Part shown: one piece after another, positions 27,618-35,647 of the stretch
Numbering within the stretch: the first letter of the stretch is position 1
Layout: each line of letters starts with the position of its first letter
DNA from: Leptospira saintgironsiae
Lineage (GTDB): Bacteria; Spirochaetota; Leptospiria; Leptospirales; Leptospiraceae
Assembly: GCF_002811765.1 (NCBI RefSeq)
Contig: NZ_NPDR01000001.1
Span: forward strand, 124,001-188,000
DNA: 64,000 bases
Direction: 5' to 3'
Program-made: the position numbers and the translations under genes
The notes under the pieces: generated by a model
What the model was told of the DNA's origin: nothing
Databases searched by the model: none
The model's input: the letters and a program-made list of their open reading frames with translations, nothing else

Positions 27618-28814
27618 ATGAAAGCTCCTGACCCGAAAGACTATCCAAACTCGATGGCATTTCTCCAAGACATAACTTCCAAACTTAGAAGTCCGGAAGG
27701 TTGCCCTTGGGATAGAGAGCAGACACATTCTACCCTAGTTCCTTATCTGATAGAAGAATCCCAAGAAGTGGTGGATGCAATACTCAAAGAAAACGACGAA
27801 CATACAAAGGAAGAACTGGGAGATCTATTATTCCAAGTGGTTCTTCATTCCCAAATTGCATCCGAAAGAGGAGCATTCGGTTTAGAAGAAGTAGCAAAGG
27901 ACGTAGCAGAAAAACTTGTGCTACGACACCCTCATGTATTCGATCCTGAAACAAAAGACATTTCTTCCGCAGACGAAGTGGTCGCAAACTGGGATCTATT
28001 TAAAGAGAAAGAAAAACAACTCCGACAAAAAACTTCCAAACCTAAATCCATTTTATCCGAAGTCCCAGAAACATTCCCTTCTCTATTAAAGGCAGAAAAA
28101 TTCCAGAAGAAGGCTGCAAAAGCAGGTTTCGATTGGGAAGATATAAAAGGTGTAGAAGAAAAACTGAATGAAGAATTGCAGGAGTTTTTAGATGAGATCA
28201 GAGGAATCTCGGATCCTTCTTCCAATCAAATCAGGATAGAAGAAGAATTGGGAGATCTACTTTTTACTATTGTCAATCTTGCAAGAAAGTTAGGAGTCTC
28301 TGCAGAATCTTCTCTCACAAGAACCAATATAAAGTTCAAACATAGAATAGAATATATAGAAGCAAAACTTGGAGAATCTGATCGTAAATTTTCTGAAACT
28401 CCTTTAGATGAACTGGAAAAACTTTGGAACCAGGCAAAAACTGGGATCCAAAAACAAACTCAAAATCCATTAGAAGAAAGGCAAACATACGTTTCAGAAT
28501 TGATCCGTGGACTTTCTTCTTTTTTAATTTGGAAACATACGACTGAAACAGACTGGCCCAAAACATATAGTTTTTCCTATAAATCCAACGAGTATTCTTT
28601 AGTATTTTCCGCATTCGGATCTATGACAGTATTGCCGAGTACAGATCCTTGGGGTAGAAAGGCCCAGCCGATCTTCTACCTAAATTTATCCGAAAAGAAT
28701 CCTGGAACCTGGGAAGATTTGTCTGGAAATTCCTATAAAACTCAGGAAGATATATACGAGGCAATTTTAGGATCGATTGGTGATTATAGTCGCTTCGCTC
28801 CTGAAGCCCAATAA
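27618..28814 (+). CDS. mazG: MazG nucleotide pyrophosphohydrolase with C-terminal extension
   Basis: 398 residues. Residues 1-275 are a complete tandem MazG: first domain PWDREQTHSTLVPYLIEESQE and EELGDLLFQVVLHS, second domain KAGFDWEDIKGVEEKLNEEL and EEELGDLLFTIVNLARK; all four ExxE/ExxD metal-binding pairs are visible. It hydrolyses nucleoside triphosphates to NMP and PPi. Standard MazG ends near 260-270 residues; here ~120 extra residues follow that I do not recognise (contains WKHTTETDW and GSMTVLPSTDPWGRK). The last ~11 codons (GDYSRFAPEAQ) lie in a short repeat that recurs after the stop. Confidence 0.92.
   Translation: MKAPDPKDYPNSMAFLQDITSKLRSPEGCPWDREQTHSTLVPYLIEESQEVVDAILKENDEHTKEELGDLLFQVVLHSQIASERGAFGLEEVAKDVAEKLVLRHPHVFDPETKDISSADEVVANWDLFKEKEKQLRQKTSKPKSILSEVPETFPSLLKAEKFQKKAAKAGFDWEDIKGVEEKLNEELQEFLDEIRGISDPSSNQIRIEEELGDLLFTIVNLARKLGVSAESSLTRTNIKFKHRIEYIEAKLGESDRKFSETPLDELEKLWNQAKTGIQKQTQNPLEERQTYVSELIRGLSSFLIWKHTTETDWPKTYSFSYKSNEYSLVFSAFGSMTVLPSTDPWGRKAQPIFYLNLSEKNPGTWEDLSGNSYKTQEDIYEAILGSIGDYSRFAPEAQ
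28783..28809 (+). repeat. Short interspersed repeat, copy 1 (inside the mazG 3' end)
   Basis: ATTATAGTCGCTTCGCTCCT followed by GAAGCCC. The same word recurs in copies 2 and 3. It supplies the last codons of mazG, as if the repeat had been inserted at, and extended, the original 3' end. Confidence 0.6.
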
Positions 28815-28819
28815 GGTGG

Positions 28820-28849
28820 ACTATAGTCACTTGCTCCTGGAGCCTGCGA
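28820..28849 (+). repeat. Short interspersed repeat, copy 2 (after the mazG stop)
   Basis: ACTATAGTCACTTGCTCCTG followed by GAGCCTGCGA, beginning 5 nt after the mazG stop. It shares the TATAGTC-x-CTT-x-GCTCCT core and the CCTGCG end with copy 3. It contains the small inverted repeat GCTCC-T-GGAGC. Confidence 0.6.
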
Positions 28850-28963
28850 ACAAAAAGAGTGATCCGTTATGGGATACAGCGTAAATAAATTGTTTAGTAA
28901 ATTTCCTTAATAAAGACACGGATTTTCCAATCTAGATCGAAAGTTCTATCCGTCTCCATTAAC

Positions 28964-29809
28964 ATGAACGCAAACGAGGAAATACCACATAAAGGCGACT
29001 TTAAGAAAGGTGCCGGTTTGCCTTCAGAAAAACTTAAAATACTCATCGTAGATACAAGCAAGGTCATCCTTGAAATTATCTCCTCAGAATTCTCTTCTTC
29101 CTTATTTGAGGTCCAAAAAGTATCTCTAATGGAAGAAGCCGCACAACTTGCCAAAGAGAATAAATTCGACCTAATCACATTAGGCATTCATTTGGAAGGC
29201 GGAACAGGATTTAATCTTTGTAAAGAGATCAGGAGTAAAGGTAAGAAGGAAAAAATCGTATCTTCAGGTGCCAGGATCATTTTTGTAACTTCTGACTTTA
29301 CTGAAGAGAATAGAATGATCGCTCATAACGCAGGTGCAGACGGATTTATAGAAAAAACTCAAGAACTGAGTTCATTTCAATCCACAATAGGTGAGATCAT
29401 AAAAGATCTGATAGAAGAGAAGAAGGACATAGTTCAAAAAAATCCTAGCTTAGCAAAACGGAAAATACTCATCATAGACGATTCTGAACTGAATCTTGTG
29501 TTGTTCAGAAGATTACTTGAATCCAAAGGTGCAGAGGTCCAAACCGCAATCTCTGGAAAACATGCACTCCAAATTTTGGAAGAGAATCCGAGTGATTTCG
29601 AGGCAATCTTTACTGATATGTACATGCCTGGAATGAATGGGAATGAACTCTGTAGTATCGTCCAAAAGAATCCAACATTTTCTCAAATTAGATTAGGAAT
29701 TACTTCTGCGGCAGAGGAATCTTCTTTTACTCGGGACAAGATCCCAAGTGGTGTGGAATTATTTTCTAAACCTTATAATATACAAGAGATTTGCAATTTT
29801 ATGAAATAA
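28964..29809 (+). CDS. Double receiver-domain protein, first receiver degenerate
   Basis: 281 residues, two response-regulator receiver domains and no output domain. Receiver 1 (~24-150) keeps one acidic-pocket residue (Asp30) and Lys131 but has Gly74 in place of the phospho-acceptor Asp (LITLGIHLEGG), so it should not be phosphorylated. Receiver 2 (~165-281) is complete: Asp172/Asp173, acceptor Asp218 (FTDMYMPGMNG) and Lys269 (SKPY). It may act as a phosphorylation-dependent adaptor or phosphate sink for one of the histidine kinases. It is preceded 149 nt upstream by mazG and followed immediately by a repeat. Confidence 0.85.
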   Translation: MNANEEIPHKGDFKKGAGLPSEKLKILIVDTSKVILEIISSEFSSSLFEVQKVSLMEEAAQLAKENKFDLITLGIHLEGGTGFNLCKEIRSKGKKEKIVSSGARIIFVTSDFTEENRMIAHNAGADGFIEKTQELSSFQSTIGEIIKDLIEEKKDIVQKNPSLAKRKILIIDDSELNLVLFRRLLESKGAEVQTAISGKHALQILEENPSDFEAIFTDMYMPGMNGNELCSIVQKNPTFSQIRLGITSAAEESSFTRDKIPSGVELFSKPYNIQEICNFMK

Positions 29810-29810
29810 G

Positions 29811-29843
29811 CGGTTATAGTCGCTTTGCTCCTAAAACCTGCGT
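29811..29843 (+). repeat. Short interspersed repeat, copy 3 (after the double receiver gene)
   Basis: CGGTTATAGTCGCTTTGCTC followed by CTAAAACCTGCG, starting 2 nt after the stop codon of the double receiver gene. It lines up with copies 1 and 2 with a few substitutions. Confidence 0.6.
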
Positions 29844-29849
29844 AGCGGG

Positions 29850-30497
29850 TTAGAGAAACTCGATGCTGACGATTACGTCCGGATGGCATTCTCTTCTAAT
29901 ATCACCTTCTATCTTAGGCAATTTAGAAAACCAAGTTTTGTTTTCGAATAATAGATCGATCCAATAGAAGAATAAATTCGCTTCTCCCAATTCATTTTGG
30001 ATTTTCAGTTCTCCAAAATCTTTTTTGATCTCTCCTATTCTTTCGAATGTTTCTCCATTTTTAGTTTTATAATGTATCTCCCAAGGTTCTGCCTTATAAG
30101 GAACACCTTGAGAATTTGGTTTGCCTTGGACCAGTTTCCAAGCCTTGAGAAGTATCCTGGATATATCCTCAGACTTTAAGGTTTTAGAATATTGCACATT
30201 CTCTCTTGTATGTTTAAATGAGAATTCTTTTGGAGCAGCTTTCCAGGTTCCAGTGATTGTTCTACCATCACAAAAGAATGCCTTCACATTTGGGCCTGAG
30301 TTTTGGTTATTCGAAGAATTAGATGAATTAGAAGCGTCCCCTCTTGCGTCCAAACTTGGTTCATTCGGAAGAGTCGGATCTTTCGGTAAGCTGAGTTTTT
30401 GACCAAAAATCGGAGTGATCAAAAATAAAAAAAGAAGGAGCCGTAAATGGCTCCCTCTTCTGCTTGTGTCTTTAGATTTCAAGGATGAAATTCCCAT
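29850..30497 (-). CDS. Secreted protein of unknown function, downstream of icd
   Basis: 215 residues. A basic N-terminus (RRGSHLRLLLFLFL) and hydrophobic segment make a signal peptide ending near IFGQ; then a low-complexity linker (DASNSSNSSNNQNSG) and a ~140-residue domain with two Cys (FFCDGRTITG, RRECHPDV). I do not recognise the domain. It starts 6 nt after the icd stop, so it is probably on the icd transcript; no functional link is evident. Confidence 0.6.
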   Translation of the reverse strand: MGISSLKSKDTSRRGSHLRLLLFLFLITPIFGQKLSLPKDPTLPNEPSLDARGDASNSSNSSNNQNSGPNVKAFFCDGRTITGTWKAAPKEFSFKHTRENVQYSKTLKSEDISRILLKAWKLVQGKPNSQGVPYKAEPWEIHYKTKNGETFERIGEIKKDFGELKIQNELGEANLFFYWIDLLFENKTWFSKLPKIEGDIRRECHPDVIVSIEFL

Positions 30498-30503
30498 CGT
30501 CCA

Positions 30504-31700
30504 CTAAAGGCGTTTTTGGATCGCCTCCATAAACTGGAAGGTATCCAACTGTTTCGGGCCTTTGGTTGTGGTAAGTAGGACTAAGTCCTTGGTCATCTCT
30601 CCCGCTTGGATAGTATCGATTACCGCCTTCTCCAATTTTTGAGCGAAAGAAACAACATCAGGAGTTCCATCTAATTCTCCTCTCTTAGCAAGAGCTCCGG
30701 TCCATGCAAAGATAGAAGCTACAGAGTTAGTAGAAGTGGTTTCTCCTTTTTGATACTGACGGTAGTGACGAGTCACAGTTCCGTGAGCCGCTTCGTATTC
30801 GAATTTTCCGTCTGGAGAAACAAGAACAGAAGTCATTAGTCCAAGTGATCCGAATCCGGAAGCCACCATATCGGACATCACGTCGCCATCATAGTTCATT
30901 AGAGCCCAAAGCATTCCACCTGGGTTCTTAACAATCTGAGCAACAGCATCGTCGATTAAGTAGTACCAGTATTCGATTCCCGCAGCCTTTAGTTCTGCAG
31001 CTCTTTTAGTGGAAACTTCGTCGAAGATCGCACGGAAACGAGCGTGGTATTTTTTAGAAATGGTATCTTTAGTTGCAAACCATACATTGATCTTTTCAGA
31101 GATCGCATAGTTGAAACAAGCTTCTGCGAAGCTATAGATGGACTTGTCCAAGTTGAACTGTCCCATCACAACACCAGGTCCGTCGAAATCGTTAATAGTA
31201 ACTCTTTCTTTTTCTTTTCCGTCTTTAGTTGTGAAAACGATCTCTACTTTTCCAGCTTCTGGAATATAAAGTTCAGTGTCTTTGTAAAGATCACCGAATG
31301 CGTGACGACCAACAACGATCGGTTTTTCCCAGGATCTAACTCCGGAAGGGATATTGTTTACGATGATAGGTTTACGGAAAACAGTTCCGTCCAGAATGGA
31401 ACGAATAGTTCCGTTAGGAGACTTCCATTCTTTTTTGAGTTTGTATTCTACAACTCGATCTTGGTTCGGAGTGATAGTAGCACACTTAACGCCCACACCG
31501 TATTTTAAAATAGCATTAGCGGAATCTACAGTAACCTTATCGTCGGTTTTGTCGCGATATTCTACGCCTAGATCATAATAATCTAATTCAATATCAAGAT
31601 AAGGATGAATGAAACGATCCTTAATTTCTTTCCAAATTATACGTGTCATCTCGTCCCCGTCGAGTTCGACGAGAGGAGTTTTCACCTTAATTTTAGCCAT
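30504..31700 (-). CDS. icd: NADP-dependent isocitrate dehydrogenase (eukaryote-type)
   Basis: 398 residues, the homodimeric eukaryote-like type II enzyme rather than the E. coli type: it begins [21 protein letters not shown] and carries [21 protein letters not shown] and the metal-binding Asp in YDGDVMSD, plus [16 protein letters not shown] near the C-terminus (NADP specificity region). It oxidises isocitrate to 2-oxoglutarate and CO2 with NADP+, in the TCA cycle. A strong AAGGAG site lies just before the ATG, and a 12-bp palindrome lies 33 nt further upstream. Confidence 0.97.
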   Translation of the reverse strand: MAKIKVKTPLVELDGDEMTRIIWKEIKDRFIHPYLDIELDYYDLGVEYRDKTDDKVTVDSANAILKYGVGVKCATITPNQDRVVEYKLKKEWKSPNGTIRSILDGTVFRKPIIVNNIPSGVRSWEKPIVVGRHAFGDLYKDTELYIPEAGKVEIVFTTKDGKEKERVTINDFDGPGVVMGQFNLDKSIYSFAEACFNYAISEKINVWFATKDTISKKYHARFRAIFDEVSTKRAAELKAAGIEYWYYLIDDAVAQIVKNPGGMLWALMNYDGDVMSDMVASGFGSLGLMTSVLVSPDGKFEYEAAHGTVTRHYRQYQKGETTSTNSVASIFAWTGALAKRGELDGTPDVVSFAQKLEKAVIDTIQAGEMTKDLVLLTTTKGPKQLDTFQFMEAIQKRL

Positions 31701-31732
31701 TGGAATTCTCCTTAGAATGTCAGATGGATTAT

Positions 31733-31744
31733 AGGTTTAAACCT
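31733..31744. promoter_or_regulatory. 12-bp palindrome upstream of icd
   Basis: AGGTTTAAACCT is a perfect palindrome 33 nt upstream of the icd start. It could be an operator, but a 12-bp A/T-centred palindrome is weak evidence. Confidence 0.3.
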
Positions 31745-31768
31745 TAGGTTTTTCCATCTTCTAAGGAC

Positions 31769-32404
31769 TTAGGACTTCGGGAAAGAAGGATTCTCCTTTA
31801 TTTTCAAGATTCCGCTTCGGAGATAGTATAGGTTTTGGGTGGAGAAGTAATTGATGGCGACCGGAAGGGAAACAATCCCCAGGACTGAAAAATAGCGATA
31901 CTTTAAGGAATCTTTTCCATTCAGACCGGCGATGGACTTTTCTAAACGTAAAAGTATCTTTTTCCAGCGTTGTAATGTGGGAAGAAGAGAAGGATTACAT
32001 CCTTCGAAATACAGGCCTTCTGCTGCGCTAACAATTATATCTTTTAAATTGCTGGGAAGTGCCGGAGAACCGAATAGGTCTCTTACCTTCACTAGGTCTT
32101 TTTCGACCTCGGACTCTGTTTGTCTAGGAATGGGGAGAATAGAACTGATCCCTAAGGAAACCGGAAGAGAAAGACGGAATAAAAAGTCAGAAGCGACTAT
32201 CGAATTCAGATATCTGCGAATTGTTTCGCCCAACGCGTCGGTATGATCCAGCTGTGAATCGCTTAGATCCTTTACGGTTTGGATAGTGTACTGGCTGAGC
32301 TTGATCTTTTCTGTCCAGAACAGGCCCAGTAATTCCGTTTCCATGTGGGTAAAGAGTACATTTTTTGCTCGGCCTTTTTTGGCAATCTCTATCTTGAGAT
32401 TCAA
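31769..32404 (-). CDS. Hypothetical protein with C-terminal hydrophobic segment
   Basis: 211 residues from a TTG start (start uncertain; no clear ribosome site for either the TTG or an ATG at 32344). It is predicted mostly helical. A hydrophobic stretch (FSVLGIVSLPVAINYFS) lies near the C-terminus, and another (LFRLSLPVSLGISSILPI) in the middle. I do not recognise a family. It is 68 nt upstream of icd on the same strand, so it may be co-transcribed with it. Confidence 0.55.
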   Translation of the reverse strand: MNLKIEIAKKGRAKNVLFTHMETELLGLFWTEKIKLSQYTIQTVKDLSDSQLDHTDALGETIRRYLNSIVASDFLFRLSLPVSLGISSILPIPRQTESEVEKDLVKVRDLFGSPALPSNLKDIIVSAAEGLYFEGCNPSLLPTLQRWKKILLRLEKSIAGLNGKDSLKYRYFSVLGIVSLPVAINYFSTQNLYYLRSGILKIKENPSFPKS

Positions 32405-32478
32405 ATTCCGTTTGGACTATGCTACTTATGGTAAAGGTTTGCCACCCAAGGAATAAGCCCATCTTAGGAAGATTGGAC

Positions 32479-32838
32479 CTATTCTTCTTCGCACATTAGT
32501 TCAACTAAGTATCCGTCGGGGTCTTGGAAATTTAGAAAAAGTGTCTTAGAAGATTTACGAACACCATATTCTAATCTTTGTGAGAATAATCTTTGTTCAA
32601 TCTCACGAAAACTTTTTGGATCTACTTTGATAGCAAAATCACATCCTGATCCGAATACGGGAGAAGAAGGATCATCCTTTTCTCCGTAAATCGCTATATT
32701 CGATTTTCCGATGCCTAAAACTTTCGCAGCCTTTTCGGTCTCCTCCTCTTGGGGGAGACCGAAAATTTCACGATAAAAATTTGCACTTACTTCCGGATCA
32801 CGGGAGGTGATACCGATATGATTTACTTCCATAAACAT
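32479..32838 (-). CDS. VOC family protein (glyoxalase/bleomycin-resistance fold)
   Basis: 119 residues with the VOC fold: HIGITSRDPEVSANFYREIFGL at the N-terminus, a central CDFAIKV strand, and FQDPDGYLVELM at the C-terminus. The metal ligands of glyoxalase-type members are His7-like and Glu (VELM). The reaction cannot be fixed from sequence. A GGGAG site precedes the first of two possible ATGs. It lies 4 nt after the stop of the membrane protein gene at 32843-33175, so it is in the ECF sigma operon. Confidence 0.85.
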   Translation of the reverse strand: MFMEVNHIGITSRDPEVSANFYREIFGLPQEEETEKAAKVLGIGKSNIAIYGEKDDPSSPVFGSGCDFAIKVDPKSFREIEQRLFSQRLEYGVRKSSKTLFLNFQDPDGYLVELMCEEE

Positions 32839-32842
32839 AATT

Positions 32843-33175
32843 TTACTCCCTTAATTCGCGATCGATTTGATCTAACTTCTGTTGAAGTTTGTGTCTCATC
32901 TTTTCTTTCATCCTACGTTTCCAGTGTGCTCTTTCTCGATGACCATGGTGGTGGCCTGGACCAAACCAATGTCCGCCTTTAAACAATATATGTGAAAGAA
33001 CGAACAAACCTAAAGCTTGCCAGTAACTGATCTGCTTGATCCCGAAAATATCAGGAAGCAACCAGTTCCAAAGTTGCCAAACCGCGTAAGCCAAACCGAA
33101 GAAGAACAACGGCATAAAAAAGATGATCAGAAAAAATTTCCCTATTTTATGTCTAAACTCATCCGAACCGTGCAT
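32843..33175 (-). CDS. Small His-rich membrane protein, partner of ECF sigma factor
   Basis: 110 residues. I chose the ATG at 33175, not the one at 33202, because it has a textbook GGAGG site 7 nt upstream and lies just after the sigma stop. It has two membrane segments (FFLIIFFMPLFFFGLAYAV and YWQALGLFVLSHILF) with WNWLLPDIFG between, then a His/Arg/Lys cytosolic tail (GHHHGHRERAHWKRRMKEK) ending in a helix. Similar short membrane proteins with a His cluster sit next to ECF sigma genes in other bacteria, including Bacteroidetes. It is a candidate anti-sigma or metal-sensing partner; the function is inferred from position. Confidence 0.65.
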   Translation of the reverse strand: MHGSDEFRHKIGKFFLIIFFMPLFFFGLAYAVWQLWNWLLPDIFGIKQISYWQALGLFVLSHILFKGGHWFGPGHHHGHRERAHWKRRMKEKMRHKLQQKLDQIDRELRE

Positions 33176-33191
33176 GGTTTTCCTCCAAAAT

Positions 33192-33725
33192 TCAAAACTC
33201 ATCCAGAAAGAAAACCTTCAGGTCCTTCAAACGTTTTGCTAAAAAATCCTTAGCGTAAGATTTTCGTGCTGAGAGAGTTCCTTCTGGAATTCCGGTGGCT
33301 TCCGAAATTTCTCTGAAGGATTTTCCTTCGAACACGTTTTGTACAAACGCAGATTTTTGTTCTTCAGGAAGTTCTTCAACAGCGATCGCTAATTCCTGGA
33401 GCACAAGACTTCTGTAAAATTCCTTTTCAGGTCCTGCTGCTTTATCAGGTAATGCATCCTCTAAAAAAAACTCCTGCTCTAAACGAGAGTTAGAATATTT
33501 CCCCGCTTTTTTAAATCTATACCAGTCCCCGACTTTATTGCGAAGAACCGCATACACATAAGCTAAAAGATATTCAATAGACCCAGCGGAATCCAGTTCA
33601 GTTACAGCGGTTAAAAAAGATTCCTGAAGAAGATCTTCTGCTTCTTCCGGATCCGCAACCCTGGAACGAACCCATGCTAGGATTCTATCTCTTTCCCGTC
33701 TGTATATCGTGTCCAAGGATCCCAA
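33192..33725 (-). CDS. ECF-type RNA polymerase sigma factor
   Basis: 177 residues from a TTG start (start slightly uncertain; AAGGA is ~12 nt away). Region 2 contains DPEEAEDLLQESFL and the -10-binding YVYAVLRNKVGDWYR; region 4 contains LPEEQKSAFVQNVFEGKSFREISEATGIPEGTLSARKSYA. This is a complete sigma-2/sigma-4 protein without region 3. The gene is the first of a minus-strand group with the His-rich membrane protein and VOC gene. The trigger is unknown. Confidence 0.9.
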   Translation of the reverse strand: MGSLDTIYRRERDRILAWVRSRVADPEEAEDLLQESFLTAVTELDSAGSIEYLLAYVYAVLRNKVGDWYRFKKAGKYSNSRLEQEFFLEDALPDKAAGPEKEFYRSLVLQELAIAVEELPEEQKSAFVQNVFEGKSFREISEATGIPEGTLSARKSYAKDFLAKRLKDLKVFFLDEF

Positions 33726-34009
33726 TGTGTTTCTCTTTCCTTAAAGAGGTAGTTGTTGCGATGGGATTTTCCTTGGATTTTTTTTAATAAGAATTGGTTT
33801 GAAACGGAAAAAAAATGATCCAAAAAGGAAAAATTCCGGACCAGAACCCATTCGAATTTAAAATGCTCTGCATGAAAACTCCTGAAGTTCGATTCAAAGG
33901 TCCCATGTGAGAAAGCTAAGTTTATCCCTTAGGTCCCATTTTTTTTTAAAACCTCTAAATTTTTTTCTGCCATTCCCTTCTGCCAAAACCCGTTTCCCAG
34001 GAGGATTTT

Positions 34010-34444
34010 ATGAAGGCGAGAAGAAGCAAAGATATAGAGGAACATTTCGGTTGGATGAAATTGAAAACGGACCAGCTGGGTTTTTTAGGAATTATACATT
34101 CCGTAAACAGATTTTATGATTCTCTCCAAGGCTCTCAATCCAATCAGCTTCGTTACTTCCGAAGAAAATTGGTAAAAACAGATTTTAGATATTCTAAAAT
34201 TTTTATGAAGAAGTTCGGAGATTATGAATTTCTGATCTATGCTCGAATAGAAACAGAAGGAAAATCTGAATCAGATTCTTGGATACATGTGGATGGGATC
34301 AGAATGGAAAGGGATGAAATGAAAGCAAAAGGAGTAAAGGACCACCCTTCCTATGAAATTAGATGCTTGAGTGATATTTTTGAAACCTCGTGTGTGCCAG
34401 CATCAAGATCAGAGGAAGACAAAATAGACTCAGATTGTAGCTAA
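34010..34444 (+). CDS. Hypothetical protein (144 aa)
   Basis: 144 residues with an excellent AGGAGG ribosome site 5-7 nt before the ATG, supporting a real gene. It is charged, with no signal peptide or membrane segment; Lys/Arg-rich at the N-terminus (ARRSKDIEEHFGWMKLK) with Cys residues near the end (RCLSDIFETSC, DCS). I do not recognise it. The 284-nt gap before it holds no supported gene and probably contains the promoters of this gene and the divergent sigma factor. Confidence 0.6.
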   Translation: MKARRSKDIEEHFGWMKLKTDQLGFLGIIHSVNRFYDSLQGSQSNQLRYFRRKLVKTDFRYSKIFMKKFGDYEFLIYARIETEGKSESDSWIHVDGIRMERDEMKAKGVKDHPSYEIRCLSDIFETSCVPASRSEEDKIDSDCS

Positions 34445-34495
34445 GCCCAAAAATTGCTTGCCTGAGAATAAAACCAGGGTTAGGAATTGATCCCC

Positions 34496-35647
34496 ATGTT
34501 TTTCTCATCCGAAAATTCTTCGGCGAACGATTGTTCTTTTAAACGACCTAAATCCATTCTCCCCAGATTTATTTTGGGCTTCTTACTAATATTCTACACA
34601 TTAGGAGAATGGAAACTTTCCGCAGACGAGACAAAGATCCAGGCCAGAAAAACAAGCAAACACGAAATGGGGTTTCATCCCTATGCTCAAGAAGGTTATT
34701 TTCAAGCCTGGAACTATTCCTTTACGGATGATAAAACCTGGATCTTTGCAACATTCATAGTGAGCAATTTAGGTCCGGGCACAAGAAACTGCGGAGTAAG
34801 CTTAGTCGTTTACGATAAAGAGAATGGAACACAATTTTCCACCAGAGAATATTCTAAAGACGAACTCAAAACAGAGACTGGAAATCTAGAATTAGAAATT
34901 TATGATAGTTCAGTTTATAAAGGAGAAGCAGGACCCGAGATCAAAATGATCACTGATACTGCTGAGCTTGTTATTAGTTTTAAAACTGGTTGGTCCAAAG
35001 CGGTTTCTCTCTCCGGAGGAAAGATACATTTACCTGAAAAAGATAGTTTCGTACAAGCAGATATGGCATTCTCTTCTGTTCCTGCAAAAGGATATCTGGT
35101 ATTGAACGGAAATAGAATGGAGCTGAATGGTAGAGGTGGAATGGAACATCTTCTTACTAATTACGAAGTATATAAATACAGCAGACGCTGGGAGTTATAT
35201 CGTTCCATTAATAGTGCGGGAGAAAGATTATTTGCAGGCGGCTTTATAGGGAACGAAAACTTTCCAGGAGAAGAGGTCAGAACTGTAAGTGCATTAGATC
35301 CTGCAGGAAAAATGTTATTCTCTGCAAAAGTTTTAAAGTCAGAAGTCCTAGAATCAGAAACAGAACCTTTTTCAGGTTATCATTTACCGATCAAAGAAAA
35401 GTTTTATTTAGATGAAAGTGGATCTTGTAGTTTAACAGTTTCTCGAAGGCATACTATAGGACAGATCTATGTTCTTTCCAATATATCAGCAGTGCTTAGA
35501 TTCTTTGTTCGTTTGTTTTTTACGAAACCTTACCAGCTTTATTATATCACTGATTCAAAACTGGATTGTGCCCAAGTTCCGGAAGGAAATCTCCCGAAAG
35601 ATAAAAACTTCCGGGGGATTTTTTCCTATTATCTGATCAATCCTTAG
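34496..35647 (+). CDS. Secreted protein of unknown function (lipocalin-like?)
   Basis: 383 residues from the ATG at 34496 (AGGA 10 nt upstream; a TTG at 34487 is closer but less likely). A long N-terminal hydrophobic segment ([19 protein letters not shown]) acts as a signal or anchor. The mature part is beta-rich with motifs such as [26 protein letters not shown] and [11 protein letters not shown], which weakly recall the CrtC/AttH/Svf1 lipocalin-like fold, but I cannot confirm this. It ends as the minus-strand lnt gene ends, overlapping it by 4 nt. Confidence 0.6.
   Translation: MFFSSENSSANDCSFKRPKSILPRFILGFLLIFYTLGEWKLSADETKIQARKTSKHEMGFHPYAQEGYFQAWNYSFTDDKTWIFATFIVSNLGPGTRNCGVSLVVYDKENGTQFSTREYSKDELKTETGNLELEIYDSSVYKGEAGPEIKMITDTAELVISFKTGWSKAVSLSGGKIHLPEKDSFVQADMAFSSVPAKGYLVLNGNRMELNGRGGMEHLLTNYEVYKYSRRWELYRSINSAGERLFAGGFIGNENFPGEEVRTVSALDPAGKMLFSAKVLKSEVLESETEPFSGYHLPIKEKFYLDESGSCSLTVSRRHTIGQIYVLSNISAVLRFFVRLFFTKPYQLYYITDSKLDCAQVPEGNLPKDKNFRGIFSYYLINP

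Noticed and set aside
33907..34119. Small open frame overlapping the start of the 144-aa gene
   Set aside because: The overlapping frame at 34010 has a near-perfect AGGAGG ribosome site and a better composition; the small frame has none.
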